Shown here in pieces: positions 10,543 to 22,352 of a stretch of 64,000 bases of DNA. The translations under genes and the position numbers were made by a program. The DNA is from Cercospora beticola (lineage: Eukaryota; Ascomycota; Dothideomycetes; Mycosphaerellales; Mycosphaerellaceae): the NCBI RefSeq assembly GCF_033473495.1, contig NC_088941.1, positions 2,418,001 to 2,482,000 of the forward strand, given 5' to 3'. The notes beneath the pieces were generated by a model that worked only from the letters and a program-made list of their open reading frames with translations, was not told the origin of the DNA and did not search any database. Each line of letters opens with the position of its first letter. Positions within the stretch are counted from its first letter, which is position 1.

Positions 10543-11702
10543 TCACAACTTACTCGCCACCTTAATCACAACCTTCCCCTTCGCCCGCCCCGTATTCAAC
10601 CTCTCAAAAGCCTTCTTCGCATCCTCAAAAGCATGCACACTATCAATATGAATATCCTCCTTCCTCAACGTCCTCGTCGCATCTTCCAACCACTCCTTCT
10701 TCGGACTCAAAATCACAACATCATAACTCTCCCCCAACCCTACTTCTCCCTTCGCCCATCGAATCCACTGTGTCGCAGCCGTGATCGGATGCAAGAAATC
10801 GTAATACGTGTATCTGTACACAAAAACGTCAGCCAACTCATCCCCCCACCCATAACAAAACAAGAAAACTCGAGAAATGGAAAAAGATCAACTCACGGCC
10901 CCCCCATCATCGTCCTCCCCGTCTTATCCCCCACAATAGAAATATACCTCTTACTCGTCCTCAACCCAATACATTCTTTTCCTCCCACACAATCCACCAC
11001 GGCATCCGGTCCAAATTTCTCCACATTCTCTCTTACATTCTGTGAAGTATAATCCACATGTTCATCTGCTCCTAATTCATTCAAACAAAACTCTTTGTTT
11101 TTGCCAGAAGAGGAGGAGATGATTTTCCAACCTTCTTTTTTCGCAAGAAGAGTTGTGTAGATTCCTACACTCGATGAACCGCCGAGGATGGCGATGCGTT
11201 TTGATGAGGAAGGTTTTTCCATCCAAGGGCGGATGTTTTCGATGCAGGCTTTTGCTGTTAGGTAGACTAAACTCACCCCGGCGGCTTGCTCAAAACTCCA
11301 GTCTGCTGGTTTTTTCGCTGCGGGACAAGTTTTCGTATCGAAGACTGCGTATTCTGCTAATGCTCCTCGGGCGGGTTGGTAGGGTGCTAATGTCATTCCG
11401 AAGATTTCATCTCCGGGGGAGAAAGGGACTTCGGAGCCGGAGAGGATTACTGTGCCGGAGAAATCCATTACGGTTCCTTTGGGTGTGTTGTAGTTCAAGG
11501 GTGTGAAGGGGAGGTTCCAGTTGGGGAGGTTTTGGGTTTGGATGTCGACGGGGTTGAGGGCGCAGGAGGAGATGCGGATGAGGAATTGGGTTGGGGTGGG
11601 GAGGATTTCTTCTTGAGAGGGGAGGGGGATGGTGGATTGTTGGAGGGTGTGAGGGTAGCCGTTGGTGTAGGTCCAGGCGCGGGCGGTTTTAGGGTGGGAC
11701 AT
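10543..11702 (-). CDS. quinone-oxidoreductase-like MDR enzyme
   Basis: Predicted 358 aa, exons 11702-10897 and 10813-10543. The 83 nt intron has a GTGAGT donor and joins MMGGP to YTYYDFLHP. It belongs to the medium-chain dehydrogenase/reductase superfamily: a GroES-like N-terminal domain (SCALNPVDIQ, GTVMDFSGTV, PGDEIFGM) and a Rossmann domain (ILGGSSSVGIYTTLLAK, then GADEHVDY and DAVVDCVGG). The cysteine ligands for catalytic and structural zinc are missing, so it is of the zinc-free quinone/enoyl reductase type, NADPH-dependent by family. This class includes enzymes acting on acrylate-like enones, which would suit the DddP-like gene nearby, but nothing here proves that. The coding strand changes from C-rich to G-rich about half way. 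Confidence 0.85.
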
Positions 11703-13149
11703 TTTGGTGATGATGGTGGTGTTGGTCGTGGTGGGGGACGGGGAGAGGTGGTATGAGAAGAGAGGAGGACATTGTGAGGAGTGAGCGGTGAGGTAGCTAT
11801 ATTCTCCAATGCTTTTCGGCTATGAACACTTGCAGTCGGCAGAGGCGGTCGACATGGAGCTCCAACGTCAAGCTGCGGATTGCGTCATTGGTGGCCTGGT
11901 GGCCTTACGCGCGTGTTTCGCCAAGACTTTGGAGATGAGGATCGGAAGCACTTCTTCCTTACACCATTATTCCTTCTCCCATCTTTGCTCAACATGATCC
12001 TTTTCATCGAAAAGATGCTTACATGAACAACAACCAACGACGCGTACGCAACGCCCCTTGGTCGAAAAGGAAGACGGTCTGATGACTTGCAACAAGCGCG
12101 GCATACCACCTTGATGATGGGCGAACTTTGTGGAGATAAGTAAGGCGACCACGTTCCTCGGACTGCCTCTCTGGTCTCTAGGGTAATCCTAAGCATCCAC
12201 GGAGAAGACCACAATTGTGCCCTGAGACTTCGAGATTGGTAATCACAACGGACACATTCAGAGGCTTTCTCCAACTTCTCCAAGACTTGGGGTCGTTGGT
12301 GGCCTAGGGGATGCAGGAGCGATAGCCAGCACTGTCTTCCTCAGTCGCAGTCCTGCTGTGCATCGATCTGCAACAATCTTACAAGGCGTCCGCTCACTTC
12401 AGGCCATCACAAGTATTAGGCAGCGAACGCTCTCTTGTCAGATGATTCGCAGGCCAGCAGGCACAAATCCGAAGGGCTAGGAGCTGATCCAGCACAATGC
12501 TTGCCTGTAGATGATGCCCTGCTCCAGGTTCCTCTTTCCTTTGCAGCATAGCACAGGGCTCGAGGCCATGACGAAGGAGTGATATTAGGCACCTCGGATG
12601 ACTGCTACGCGCCACGATATACAGTCGAAGTACCTTACTACTGCACGAATCGGCCTGCTTGGTTTCAACGAAGCAGAACCAAACTGCATTCATTGATCGT
12701 ATTCCATCAATCTGAGCCTTTTGGTCGAAATGCGTCCGATGCAGTGAAAATAAAGTTGCAAGTCTAGGCAGTGCGGCGCGGGGCAGATCGACATTATTCC
12801 ACGCCATGGGCGGCGAGCCAGCCTATGCTCGGCATGCTCCATTTTGTCTTTTTGCAGAAGCGCTCGAATTGGCTGGTCTTGGCCTCCGTTACTCATAGGC
12901 GGAGCACAGTCCCCTTTACCATTATTGAACTCAGATGGCGAAGCTAAAAGCTGATATCAGTTAGCGCAGGATTGCCAATGTGCTACCAAGACTCACACGT
13001 GCGTGAGAAAAGTGTTGCCAGGACTATGGCCTGACGTCGTTGGATCATGCGTGTTTGCGGCACAGCGCTATGCTAAAATCACATTTGCAGTACGAGGTAT
13101 TTCCTTTTCGCTGGTTTTCTTGCCCACCTTGACTGTACGGGAAGATATC
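11703..13149. other. intergenic, no supported gene
   Basis: About 1.4 kb. The longest frame (11885-12283, minus, 132 codons) has no recognisable domain and poor composition. I see no repeat or RNA gene. Confidence 0.45.
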
Positions 13150-14028
13150 ATGGCCAACACAACGAACCTGGTCTCGGTTGCCTTCCTAGTTTCTTGCTGC
13201 GTCGCTTTCCTCCTCTCCGTTGGTGGGATCATATCCGCTTTCTGGGCGTTGAACGTTGATCACCGCTGGGATGAGTACGAAACCACAGGTTCCGGAACTG
13301 CCATTACCTTCGATGGCCGCCTGGACGAATACTCCGGCTGGTGGTTCTCGCCCATGCCCAGAGTCATTCACGATGGCAATGAAAGGGCTGTTGCTGGCTC
13401 CACGGTCACCATTCTGGCGCTGAGTCTGCTAATGGTGATCTTGATCAGTATCCGTGGCTCGGCAACTAAGGTGTGTAGTCGAAATGGTTTGATGCGCTTC
13501 TCGCACTGCTGATAGTCCTTTTAGAGCCAAAAGATCGACAAGAGAAACTCCAGGATCCCTATATCCGATTACGTTATCTATTCTTTGACCTGCCTTTTCA
13601 CGGCAGTGGTCGGACTGGTATACAATCAAGCAGCGAATATGAGCACTGAGCCGCGCACAACTGGATACGAAGTCCCTCCTCCGGAAAACCTGACAGAAGA
13701 TGAAAGAACACTGGGATACAATGGGACGTACAATCTGATCGGCTGGTACTGTGGTGTATACGAGTTCGCGAACAGTATTGGCTACAGTGGGAATGAGCTC
13801 GAGCAGACATGCACGCTTGCGGTAAGTTCTTTTCGGCCTGTTGCGACTAGACAGACACTGATGCGAGATTTAATCGTATAGACTGTGGCCAAATGGATTA
13901 TGATCCCGCTCTTCCTTGCGACTTTGGCTATGGTTGTACTCTCTGTGCTTCTTGCGAGACGTCGGGACGATGGTGTTGAGACGATCAAGCTGGATGACCG
14001 TAGCGTAAGCTCAGCGGTTGCGAAGTAG
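13150..14028 (+). CDS. four-helix integral membrane protein, family not recognised
   Basis: Predicted 254 aa from three exons: 13150-13470, 13525-13821 and 13882-14028, with 54 and 60 nt introns (GTGTGT and GTAAGT donors). All junctions are in phase and the predicted product is continuous. Helix 1 (LVSVAFLVSCCVAFLLSVGGIIS) is followed by a long outer loop with SGWWFSP. Helix 2 (TILALSLLMVILISI), a short basic inner loop (KIDKRNSR) and helix 3 (VIYSLTCLFTAVVGLVY) come next. A second outer loop has an NGTYN glycosylation site and GWYCGVYEF, and helix 4 is WIMIPLFLATLAMVVLSVLLA. This layout resembles tetraspan or claudin/SUR7-like fungal proteins, but I do not see a diagnostic motif. Confidence 0.75.
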
Positions 14029-14348
14029 CCTATGGAAGTCAGCTCGGTTACACGTGGTGAGCAGAGACTACATTGCCACGGTTTGACCAGTATATCAAGG
14101 CTTGTCGGTATGCATGAAGCCACAACTGCTCGAGAAACGGTAATCATTGAGCGTGATAATGGTCTGGAACTCGACCCAACGACTTCTCTAAGCGACTGTG
14201 AGCAGCTGATGGTACCGAGCTTACGGAAATCCTGGGACATGCATCCCCTGTCTTGCGTAAATTGAGGTCTTCGCTCATCCTCAGCTCCGCTTCCTGCGTG
14301 GCAAGAATGAAGGGCTCAGGCCGCAAGGTGATATACATTAATGTTCAG

Positions 14349-16464
14349 CTATTCTATCGATGTGGTAGATGTACTCTTCCTTTGATGCCCAGGATCCCGC
14401 CTTGCGGACTTTCTCTCGTCATACAGAGTCTTGACCAGGAACAAAATTGCCAACGCGATCCCTAGCCCGGCCAAGCCGATACCCATGTACAAGCCGCTCC
14501 TGTAGCCGTGAAGTACATCTGCTTCTGTTTTCCCTCCGTTGTTGACATGCACCTCGACAGTGCCTGCAAATCCAAGACCAAGCGAAATGCTGTAATTGAC
14601 CTAGCGAAGAAGAAGACGTCAGCATGGAACACTTATCAGCAGCAATGCGCTCATGCGAAACAATCGAAGGGTTGACAGAAGCCAAGCGAAAGTCCATCCG
14701 GCAAAGTCTCTTCCGACAGCCCAAGTACCCTCCAGCAGCAGCAGACGACTCAGAACTCCACTTTCTGCAGATGCAAATCGAGCAGTTCGAGCGCGTGCAT
14801 GGCGGCAAGGTGAACGTCGATCACAGCTCTCTCAGACCGAGAAGAGCGAGCTTCATGCCAAGGCAATCGCAGGTCATAACAGAAGAGGACTGGAAAGCAA
14901 CTCACAATCGTATTCACAAGACTAGCAGCAACCCCTTGCTTCGACTTTTGTACCGAGTCCGATACCACAAGAGTCGCGGCCGGAAAGGACATGTCCATGC
15001 CGAATGGAGTGATGAGCGTCGTGACGAATATTTGCGCCCAGTAGATTTGTCGTACTGGTAAAGTCGCGATGAGGACGGAGCCAATCAAACTATTCAATGT
15101 TAGTGAATACCAACAACAATGGTACATGGCTAGAGCAGGACTCACAATGCCGACATAGCGATCATCATCACCACGGCCGGACGGGTCCTGTGCAACAGCG
15201 CTCCTGTCACGACTGCCGCAACAGCTCCAGCTACGGTGACAGGAGAGAGATACGCCGAGGCAAGCAGTGGAGAAGCTCCTCGAAGCTCTTCCAGAATCTG
15301 CCACAAGTAGAAGATCCAGATACCGAAGTTCGCCCAGCCAAGGGCAATACAGCCCAGGACGAATGCGTTGCTGGCAGTGAAGACCTCGATGGGCAGAAGT
15401 GGGTTGCGTGCAACACGAGTCTCGATCCAGGAGAAGACTGGCATGAGCAAGACACCCACAATGAGCGTGACGATGCATTGAGCATTGCTCCATCCGACGA
15501 TTGGTGCATTGTTCCATGCGAAGTTGATGAGAAGCAAGCCCAGGATGCCGGTGACGGCTCCAAGAAGATCAAGCTCCCACACTGCGGCCCACGAGAATAA
15601 TTGATGTCCATTAAGGCCTGGCTTGTGACCTTGTGGATCAGGTATCGCCCATGCAGCGACTCCAGCGATCCCCAGCAGGGCAATGCCAAAAGACCAGAAA
15701 GTCCAAGGCCACCAAGCCAAGACAAACAGACCTCCGAACACAGCGCCCACGATGGACCCACCTGGAGCACACGCACCAAACACAGCAAAAGCCATATTCT
15801 TCCTCTTGCCCGGTCCATATAGTCCACCAAGCAAAGCCAGTCCATTCGGCAGACAGATCGCAGGCCCAATACCTTGGATTACCCGGGCGAAAACAAACAA
15901 GACATGATTCGAGTAGACCGCCAATCCTGCGATTACCGACCACACAGCAAACCAGAGATACCCAATCACGAGCATCTTTTTCCATCCAAACAAGTCTCCC
16001 AGCCTGCCGGTGAACAAGATGAAGGTCCCGACTGTCAGCGAATATCCTGCGATCAACCAGGCCAGAATTCCAGGATTTGTGATTCCAAAGTCATCTCCGA
16101 TCACGTGGAGGATTGAGAGCGTTTGGCCGAGCCCGACTTGTGTTGTGAATTGTGCGATAGCTATGAGGCCTACCACAAGAATTTCTCTGGGGAGTGAGAC
16201 TTGTTGTTCGAGGGATTTTGTTTTGGTGAGCGTGGCATCGTGGCGGGGCTCATCATCATTCTCTGGATCGTCGAGGTCTGGTGTTAAGGATCGCTCTGGT
16301 GTTTCAGCTTCTTCCTTTGCTTTGTGTACCTGGTCCTGGTCCTGGTCCTGTGGTCCTGTTATCGCAGATCCTGATCGCGCCTCGAGAGACTTTTCTGGGT
16401 CGTCCATTACGGTTCGTTCCTTTGGTTCCTGCCGATGGGTCGCTGGAGTGAGGCTATCGCTCAT
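14349..16464 (-). CDS. MFS transporter, DHA2-like
   Basis: Predicted 584 aa, exons 16464-15146, 15089-14906 and 14600-14349; phases agree throughout. About 14 hydrophobic segments follow a 95-residue acidic, charged N terminus. Motif A is GRLGDLFGWKKML after helix 2, and RVIQGIGPAICLPNGLALLG holds the family motif in helices 4-5. The closest class is the fungal DHA2 drug:H+ antiporter / aminotriazole-resistance group, probably in the plasma membrane. The substrate is unknown. Intron 2 is 305 nt, several times longer than the others in this window, and is open on the opposite strand (see the antisense ORF). The N-terminal region contains a DQDQDQ run coded by tandem repeats of one hexanucleotide. 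Confidence 0.88.
14624..15061 (+). other. antisense ORF over MFS intron 2 (possible nested gene)
   Basis: An ATG-initiated frame of 145 codons runs opposite to the MFS gene. Its first 94 codons lie wholly within the 305 nt MFS intron; the rest overlaps intron/exon 2 antisense. The intronic part has protein-like composition (charged helix EGLTEAKRKSIRQSLFRQ, then ELHFLQMQIEQFERVHGG and PRRASFMPRQSQVITEEDW). No domain is recognised. It may be a real nested gene or a chance frame. Confidence 0.3.
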
Positions 16465-17007
16465 TCATCAATGCATCCAGGAAGAGCTACTGTTTAGCAG
16501 AAAAGGATCATCAAGCATGTACGTAGAAGATCACAGTCCTTACCAGAAATCTTTTTCCCTACTAAGAAGGTAGATCTCGAACTATTCGCCGCATGCACGA
16601 GCCATGACATCAGTTCTGAAAACGGTAATTTTGACGCGAGAGTGGATTCCATCTTTCGTGAAGAGGCTTGCAGTAACTTTGCTTCGGCGGGTGGAAACAA
16701 GAGACCGACGCCGGAATGACAAAGCATCTTACGACTCTCGATGATAAAGTGTTCGGAATTGATGGGAATTGATGGTTGTGAAGACGCGTCTTAGCAATGT
16801 TTTTCTCGCAAACGGAAGAAGTTCCGCGTGCTTGCGTTGATCTAGATGGTATATCCGGTGTCGATCCCGAGACTCGGACTTATCGGGCAGAGGAGTTTTG
16901 AACGAACTTCATCATATCATCGGAAAGAAAGTGTCATGGTAGACCATGGTACAATAGCTTGAAGTATGCTACTTTTCAAGTCTCCATTCAAACTGCGAGC
17001 TTCTAGA
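16465..17007. other. intergenic, no supported gene
   Basis: This is the upstream region of the MFS gene and the 3' flank of the adhesin gene. I see nothing further in it. Confidence 0.4.
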
Positions 17008-18987
17008 CTACGCTGCTGCTCCTTCTTCAAACCCGAACCGCTCCCACCTCGGCGCCGCGACTCCATCACACGACCATCGCACAATGTGCGGCGAAACAAT
17101 ATCACGATCTACGAAGAGATTTCCATTAGGATCCCAAATTCTCATCCACATGTACACCGCACCTCCGCCGTTCGGGTTGGCGAGACGCATGGGAACGTAC
17201 TCGCCACCCCTTAGATTTATGGTATAGTTGCGTGAAGGGCTACCGGGAATGTTGACATTGCCGCCCAGAAAATTGGTATTGTTACGTGCCCAGCCTCTTC
17301 GTGCGAGGGGTCCAGCCCAGAAATACATTTGATCGTCCCAGTTGACGAATTCGAATAGCCAATCTCCATCCATGGGTGGGTACATGTACCAGCGATGGTT
17401 TGTGGTGAGTTCCACACACTGAAAGCCAGTCGGATTATTGTAGATCCTCGCAGTGGCCGAGCTAGGGCACAAGTTTGAATAGCCGGAAGGATGGCTGATA
17501 TTCCCTGTGGTGTAGACGTAATCATGTGTACCGCCAGCAGCACGACCTTTCATCATGATTGGATCGTAGGTGGACTGGTTGTAGATCGGAACATTGTGGA
17601 AGACTCCGTACTCTACTCCTTGATTGTCGCATAGAGGTGGTGGTGAGTAGTAGGAGAGTCTTACTGTCGTGGCAGTCACCGTTGTGCCTGGTAGGAAGGT
17701 CGTCCTCGTGGCTGGAGGGCCTGTCGTCGTTCGTTGAATCGTTGTGGTTGCAGTCGGGGCAGTGGAGACTACGGTCTGTACAACTGTGGTTGCGGGATAT
17801 GTGGTCTGGTAAGTGGTCACGATTGTCGAAGCCGGGATTGTCGTCTGGTAAGTAGTCGTGATAGTGCTGGCAGCCTGAGTTGAAACAGCTGTTGTGGTAA
17901 TTGTAGATGCAGGTACGATACTCGTTGATGCCCGTGTGGTTGTAACGATGCCAACAGTGGTCACTGTAGCAGTCGAAGCCGGAATAGTGGTCTGGTAGGT
18001 CGCTGTGGCTGTGACTGTGGAAGCTGCGAGGACGGTTTGGTAGGTGCTGGTCACAGTCTGGAGGTAGGTCGAGACTTGATTAGACACAGTAACTCTCTCC
18101 GTCGTCTGCGTTTGGACAAAGGTCGATACATATTCCGGCATCCGGGCGCATGAAGACACTACGAAGAGCAAGAGTCGAATGATCAAGCAGTCTTGCGGTC
18201 TTGCAGTTTGTCGGAAAACCGAGTAGAGTGTACCGTCTTTGGTTAAGCAAAATTGAGCTTGTCCGCCGTCAAACGCAGCGTTTTCCCATAACACTTCGCC
18301 ATCTCCAGCCAAACGGAACGACTTCGTGATTGATCCTCGGGTCAATGATGGGACGAATGGTTGGATATCTACGCCACTATTGGTGGTATAGTAGTACTGT
18401 GTGTTGCTGACGAAGATGGAGAGAGTGCCGTTATCGATTTCGTAGATTGGTACGTTTCGACAATCATTGCTGATCTTTCCGTTCCCATCGACATATGCCT
18501 GGCCAGTGTGTTAGGTTGGGCTTGAAATAGATGCCACAGATGTGCTTACTGCGTTTGCCTGTCGCTTGTGCACGGGACCATCTGCTGGGGCTGCCATCAT
18601 GAGATACTGGCTGCCCATCTTTTGTGCTTGGACGGCATGGGCATCGATTAGACGTTGTCCAGCGGGAACGTAGTCATTGTTGATGCCATGATGAGTCTGG
18701 TAGCCATACGCATTGGGCTGCCGTATTCTCGTACTTGTCTGATATGTTTGGGAGGAAGAGTGTGTCCTCGTCAGGCTGGATTGTGCAAGTTGGAAACCGC
18801 CAACATCGATACGTCGTCCAAGAGGCGCGACTATCGTTGGATGTCTTCCATTGTTATTGCCTTGTAGACCAGCAACTCCAGACGCTCGATTTTCCGATAT
18901 CGCTCTGTCCGGATGGGAGATCTCCAGAGTTGCCAAGACACAGGAGAGCGCTGTGGACAGCCAAACCCCACGAGCTCCGAACAGCAT
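17008..18987 (-). CDS. GLEYA-type cell-wall adhesin
   Basis: Predicted 642 aa, exons 18987-18550 and 18498-17008, with a 51 nt phase-0 intron (GTAAGC...GGCCAG). A signal peptide starts the protein (MLFGARGVWLSTALSCVLA). A Lys-Arg kexin-like site (VHKR) lies at about residue 142. Residues about 210-410 form a Thr/Ser-rich stalk with repeats of YQTTIPAST and TTYQTT type, likely O-glycosylated. The C-terminal 220 residues look like a GLEYA/PA14-like lectin domain: GVEYGVFHN in the position of GLEYA, then WLFEFVNWDDQMYFWAG and GGEYVPMRLANPNGGG. Such proteins bind carbohydrates or partner cells outside the fungus. No GPI signal is visible at the C terminus. It is the last gene before the repeat block. 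Confidence 0.82.
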
Positions 18988-20530
18988 GTTGCAATGTGTT
19001 GTACAATCAAGTGCTCTCACAGCCGCTTCCCTATCTATTACGACAACCCCACGCGCTCTGCCGTCTTGTTATACGCCAAGCATATCTTCTCCCGTTGGTC
19101 CCGCTTATCATCTCTCGTGGTTGTAGCTAGTCATTCCGCGCCCAGTTGCTGGGTTATCTTTCGGGCCCACGAGCGTGCGAGCTGCTTTTCGATGTGACTT
19201 GACGTCTGTACAGGATTGCCATGTTGAGATGTGCTGTTACAAGACTTGTGCATGTCCCTGATCTTGCTTGTAGATGGTAGAAATTTGAACTGCTGTGACA
19301 CAGTCGTCGCACTAATGCCAAGCCTGCCAAGACACGAGAAGGGGATGTCTGTAGTCCCTTGCGTATAGCGGTGGACGCCAAGATAGTGCATTAATCCCTT
19401 CGTGCGGCGTTCTCTCCGAAATGTAGTGACTTAGGCACAATGGTTCAGATCCAGTCCGATGCATTGTCTTCCTGTCGACCCAGGAACCCGATCCCTGGCC
19501 CCCATCCTTCCGATCGTATTATGCTTGGTTTGGTGCATGCCTTCGTCCCGACATGGCACAACTGGCATTCAGTTGATCACGTCACCAACTCTTGAGACTC
19601 CTCTGCTTCAAGCGAATGGGCGCTCCGTTCAGCACATGAACACTGTCTGCTTGCAGCAGCTTAGCGTTACTCAGCTTTTGCTGAACCAGCTGCTACTTCC
19701 GCATCCTTATAAAGCTTAGCAGCTGAGTGCTCTCACTGAACTGGCCTTCTCATGCAGCCCAAAAGGCAGGATTGTCTACCCAAACAGTAGCTGCCTTTTA
19801 CCTGAACAGTCATTAGCGACGACACCAACGTGTGTCTTGAGAAAAGCCTGTTCTTTCGAACAGAAAACATGGTCTCCCAGCCTCGCGCTCCTTCTCCCTA
19901 TCAGTCCGGTTCTTGAACGAAACCCCTCTCGTGGTCTCGCTCTTGACCTGTGATGAGATTGATATGAACCGTCACTCGCGGTCCTCGATGCTGAAAAGTC
20001 GGGAACAGGCTCGCTCAAAATAGAGAGCAGGCCGGAATCAGAGTGAAACCTCGCCTTTGGAATGAGCTTCTGGATCCTCGCGGTGAAATTGGAAGGAAAG
20101 ATCTGCCAGAAGGGACAAGAGCTCGGGACTTAAGGATCGAATGGCAGTCTTGATGGAGGCAACAAGGTGCTGCTTTGCTCAAGTAGAGAGGATCGGTCTT
20201 GCTCAATTGGCGAAAGCAAGGTCGAAAAATTCGCTTCGCATGAACTTGCGATGATTCAAAGGAGTTTGACGGCCAGCAAGGTGATGCCACACAAATTCGG
20301 AGTAGTTTGCATGCGACACCTTATTTTGGTCTCACGACATTATTCTCTTTAGAATGAACGTCTTCTGGTGACAGGGTGTGGAACGCGTGCATACGCAATG
20401 GCAGTTCGACTTGAGGCAAGCGCGTGTCCAGAGGTAAAGCGTGCCAATATGGTCAATAGAAGCGTTTCGATTGTGGCGATTAAGCTTCGCTGTATATTTG
20501 GGACGCGTTTTTGCAACTGCGCCATCGGCA
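18988..20530. other. intergenic flank of the repeat block, no supported gene
   Basis: About 1.5 kb of normal base composition with only short frames. It contains CpA and TpG at ordinary levels, so RIP did not spread here. Confidence 0.45.
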
Positions 20531-20906
20531 TAGAGTTTGACTACTAACTAATTAATTAAAATTAGTTAATTAGTTAAATCAAAACTAACTATAATTATGA
20601 GATTTTTAACTAACTACTCTAGTTAGAGGTAGTTAATTAGTTAATTCGGAAGTATATAATTCTATAGCTAGAGGTATTCCTCGGCTTTTAAAGGCTATTA
20701 TAAACTCTTTAGAAAGTCTAATTTAGTAGTAAACTACGTATAAATTAGACTTCTAAGCGAGAAATAGCTTTTAAAGTTAGAGTTAAAGTATATAGCTACT
20801 AAGCTAAAGTAATTCGAACTTAAGTACTAACTATATAATAGGTACCTAGTTTATAAGACTTAGTTTCTAAGTTATCGGATTCCTTACTATTATTTATAGA
20901 GCCTCT

Positions 20907-21140
20907 TATTAAATTATATTCTTATAGATATTTATCGGATAAGTATAATATAGTAGAAGTAAAAATAATAAGTAGGAACTAACTAAGTTAATTATATTAG
21001 TTAGTTAGTTATAGGTTATATTTTACTTCTAAGATAGGTATTAGCTAGGTTATATAACCTAGTATTATATAATCTATATTATCTAATTCTAATCTCTAAA
21101 GTATCTTTTAGAATATCTAACTAGACTATACTTTCTAATA
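20907..21140. mobile_element. solo LTR of the copia family (A1)
   Basis: A 234 bp sequence starting TATTA and ending TAATA, the RIP-altered form of TGTTA...TAACA. It is flanked on both sides by CCTCT (20902-20906 and 21141-21145), a 5 bp target duplication. It closely matches the LTRs at 21459 and 29668. This is a single LTR left by recombination. Confidence 0.82.
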
Positions 21141-21233
21141 CCTCTAAATATAGTAGAGGATATTATCTAGTATTAGAGTTTACTAGTTATAACTTATACT
21201 TTTATCGATCGATTAAGAGCTAGTAATAGTATT

Positions 21234-21298
21234 ATAGTAGATAATAACTATCTACTAGTAGTAGATAATAACTATCTACTAGTAGTAGATAATAACTA
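21234..21298. repeat. 24 bp tandem repeat, about 2.7 copies
   Basis: The unit is AGTAGTAGATAATAACTATC plus TACT. The GTAGATAATAACTATCTAC-like core is partly self-complementary. It lies between the solo LTR and the full copia element. Confidence 0.75.
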
Positions 21299-21458
21299 GC
21301 TTAATAATATTATTACTAGTTTAAGTAGTTATTTAGAAGTAGAAGTAGTATATATTTTTAAGAAAGCTTAGAGTATAGTAGATTAGTAGCGATAATAAGA
21401 GCTTAAACTAGCTCGTTCGAGATAGTAGTTATCTTAAATAAATTAGATTAATTAGAAG

Positions 21459-21688
21459 TATTAAATTATATTCTTATAGGTACTCGTCGGATAGGTATAA
21501 TATAGTAGAAGTAGAGATAATAAGTAGGAACTAACCGAGTTAATTATATTAGTTAGTTATAGGTTATATCTTACTTCTAAGATAGGTATTAGCTAGGTTA
21601 TATAACCTAGTATTATATAACCTATATTACCTAACTCTAATCTCTAAAGTATTTCTTAGAATATCTAACTAGACTATACTTTCTAATA
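21459..21688. repeat. copia LTR A2 (3' LTR of element A)
   Basis: 230 bp, TATTA...TAATA, near-identical to the copies at 20907 and 29668. Just inside it, on the minus strand, is an AGTAGGAG purine run that fits a polypurine tract. Confidence 0.8.
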
Positions 21689-22352
21689 CTCCTACTTAAG
21701 CTAGATAGTCTTCTGCCTATATTTCTATATTTAAATCTATCTCTAAATTATAATAAGTTCTTAGGTACTATAGTTATATAGTTAGAGCTATATACCTAAT
21801 CTATCTTAGTTTAACTCCTTAGCCTAGTATTATATATCCTATAGTAACGTTAATACTAGAGTATATACCTTTTATTTCTCCTCTAGGCTTTTCCTTTTTA
21901 GACTATATATAGATTCCTAGATCCTAATTACTTATTATATATAGTAAGCTACTTCTCCTATAGTATAACTCCTAGGCTTAGTTTTATATATTCTATAATA
22001 TCTCTAATACTATAGTATATATCTTTTATTAATTATTCTAAGGTCTAGAGTTTAATCTATAGTTAAAGTATAAATCTTTTGCCTTTCTCTATATAAGCTA
22101 GAGTTATTTTATAAACTCCTAAAACTATAGCCTATTCTTTAGTTTAGTTAGGCTATTAGTAACTATCTCTTTTATTAGAATATATTCTACTATAACCTTT
22201 CTCTACTACTAGAGATATCTAATATAGTTATATATAATATTAATATATTTAGATCTCTTATAGATATATATATTCTTAATAAGAGTTAAAGCTACCTAAT
22301 TATTTCCTATAATTTATACTAGCTTTAGTTCTCTTACTATATTAGGATATAC

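Noticed and set aside
11885..12283. 132-codon minus ORF
   Set aside because: No recognisable motif and no matching exon or splice context; probably chance.
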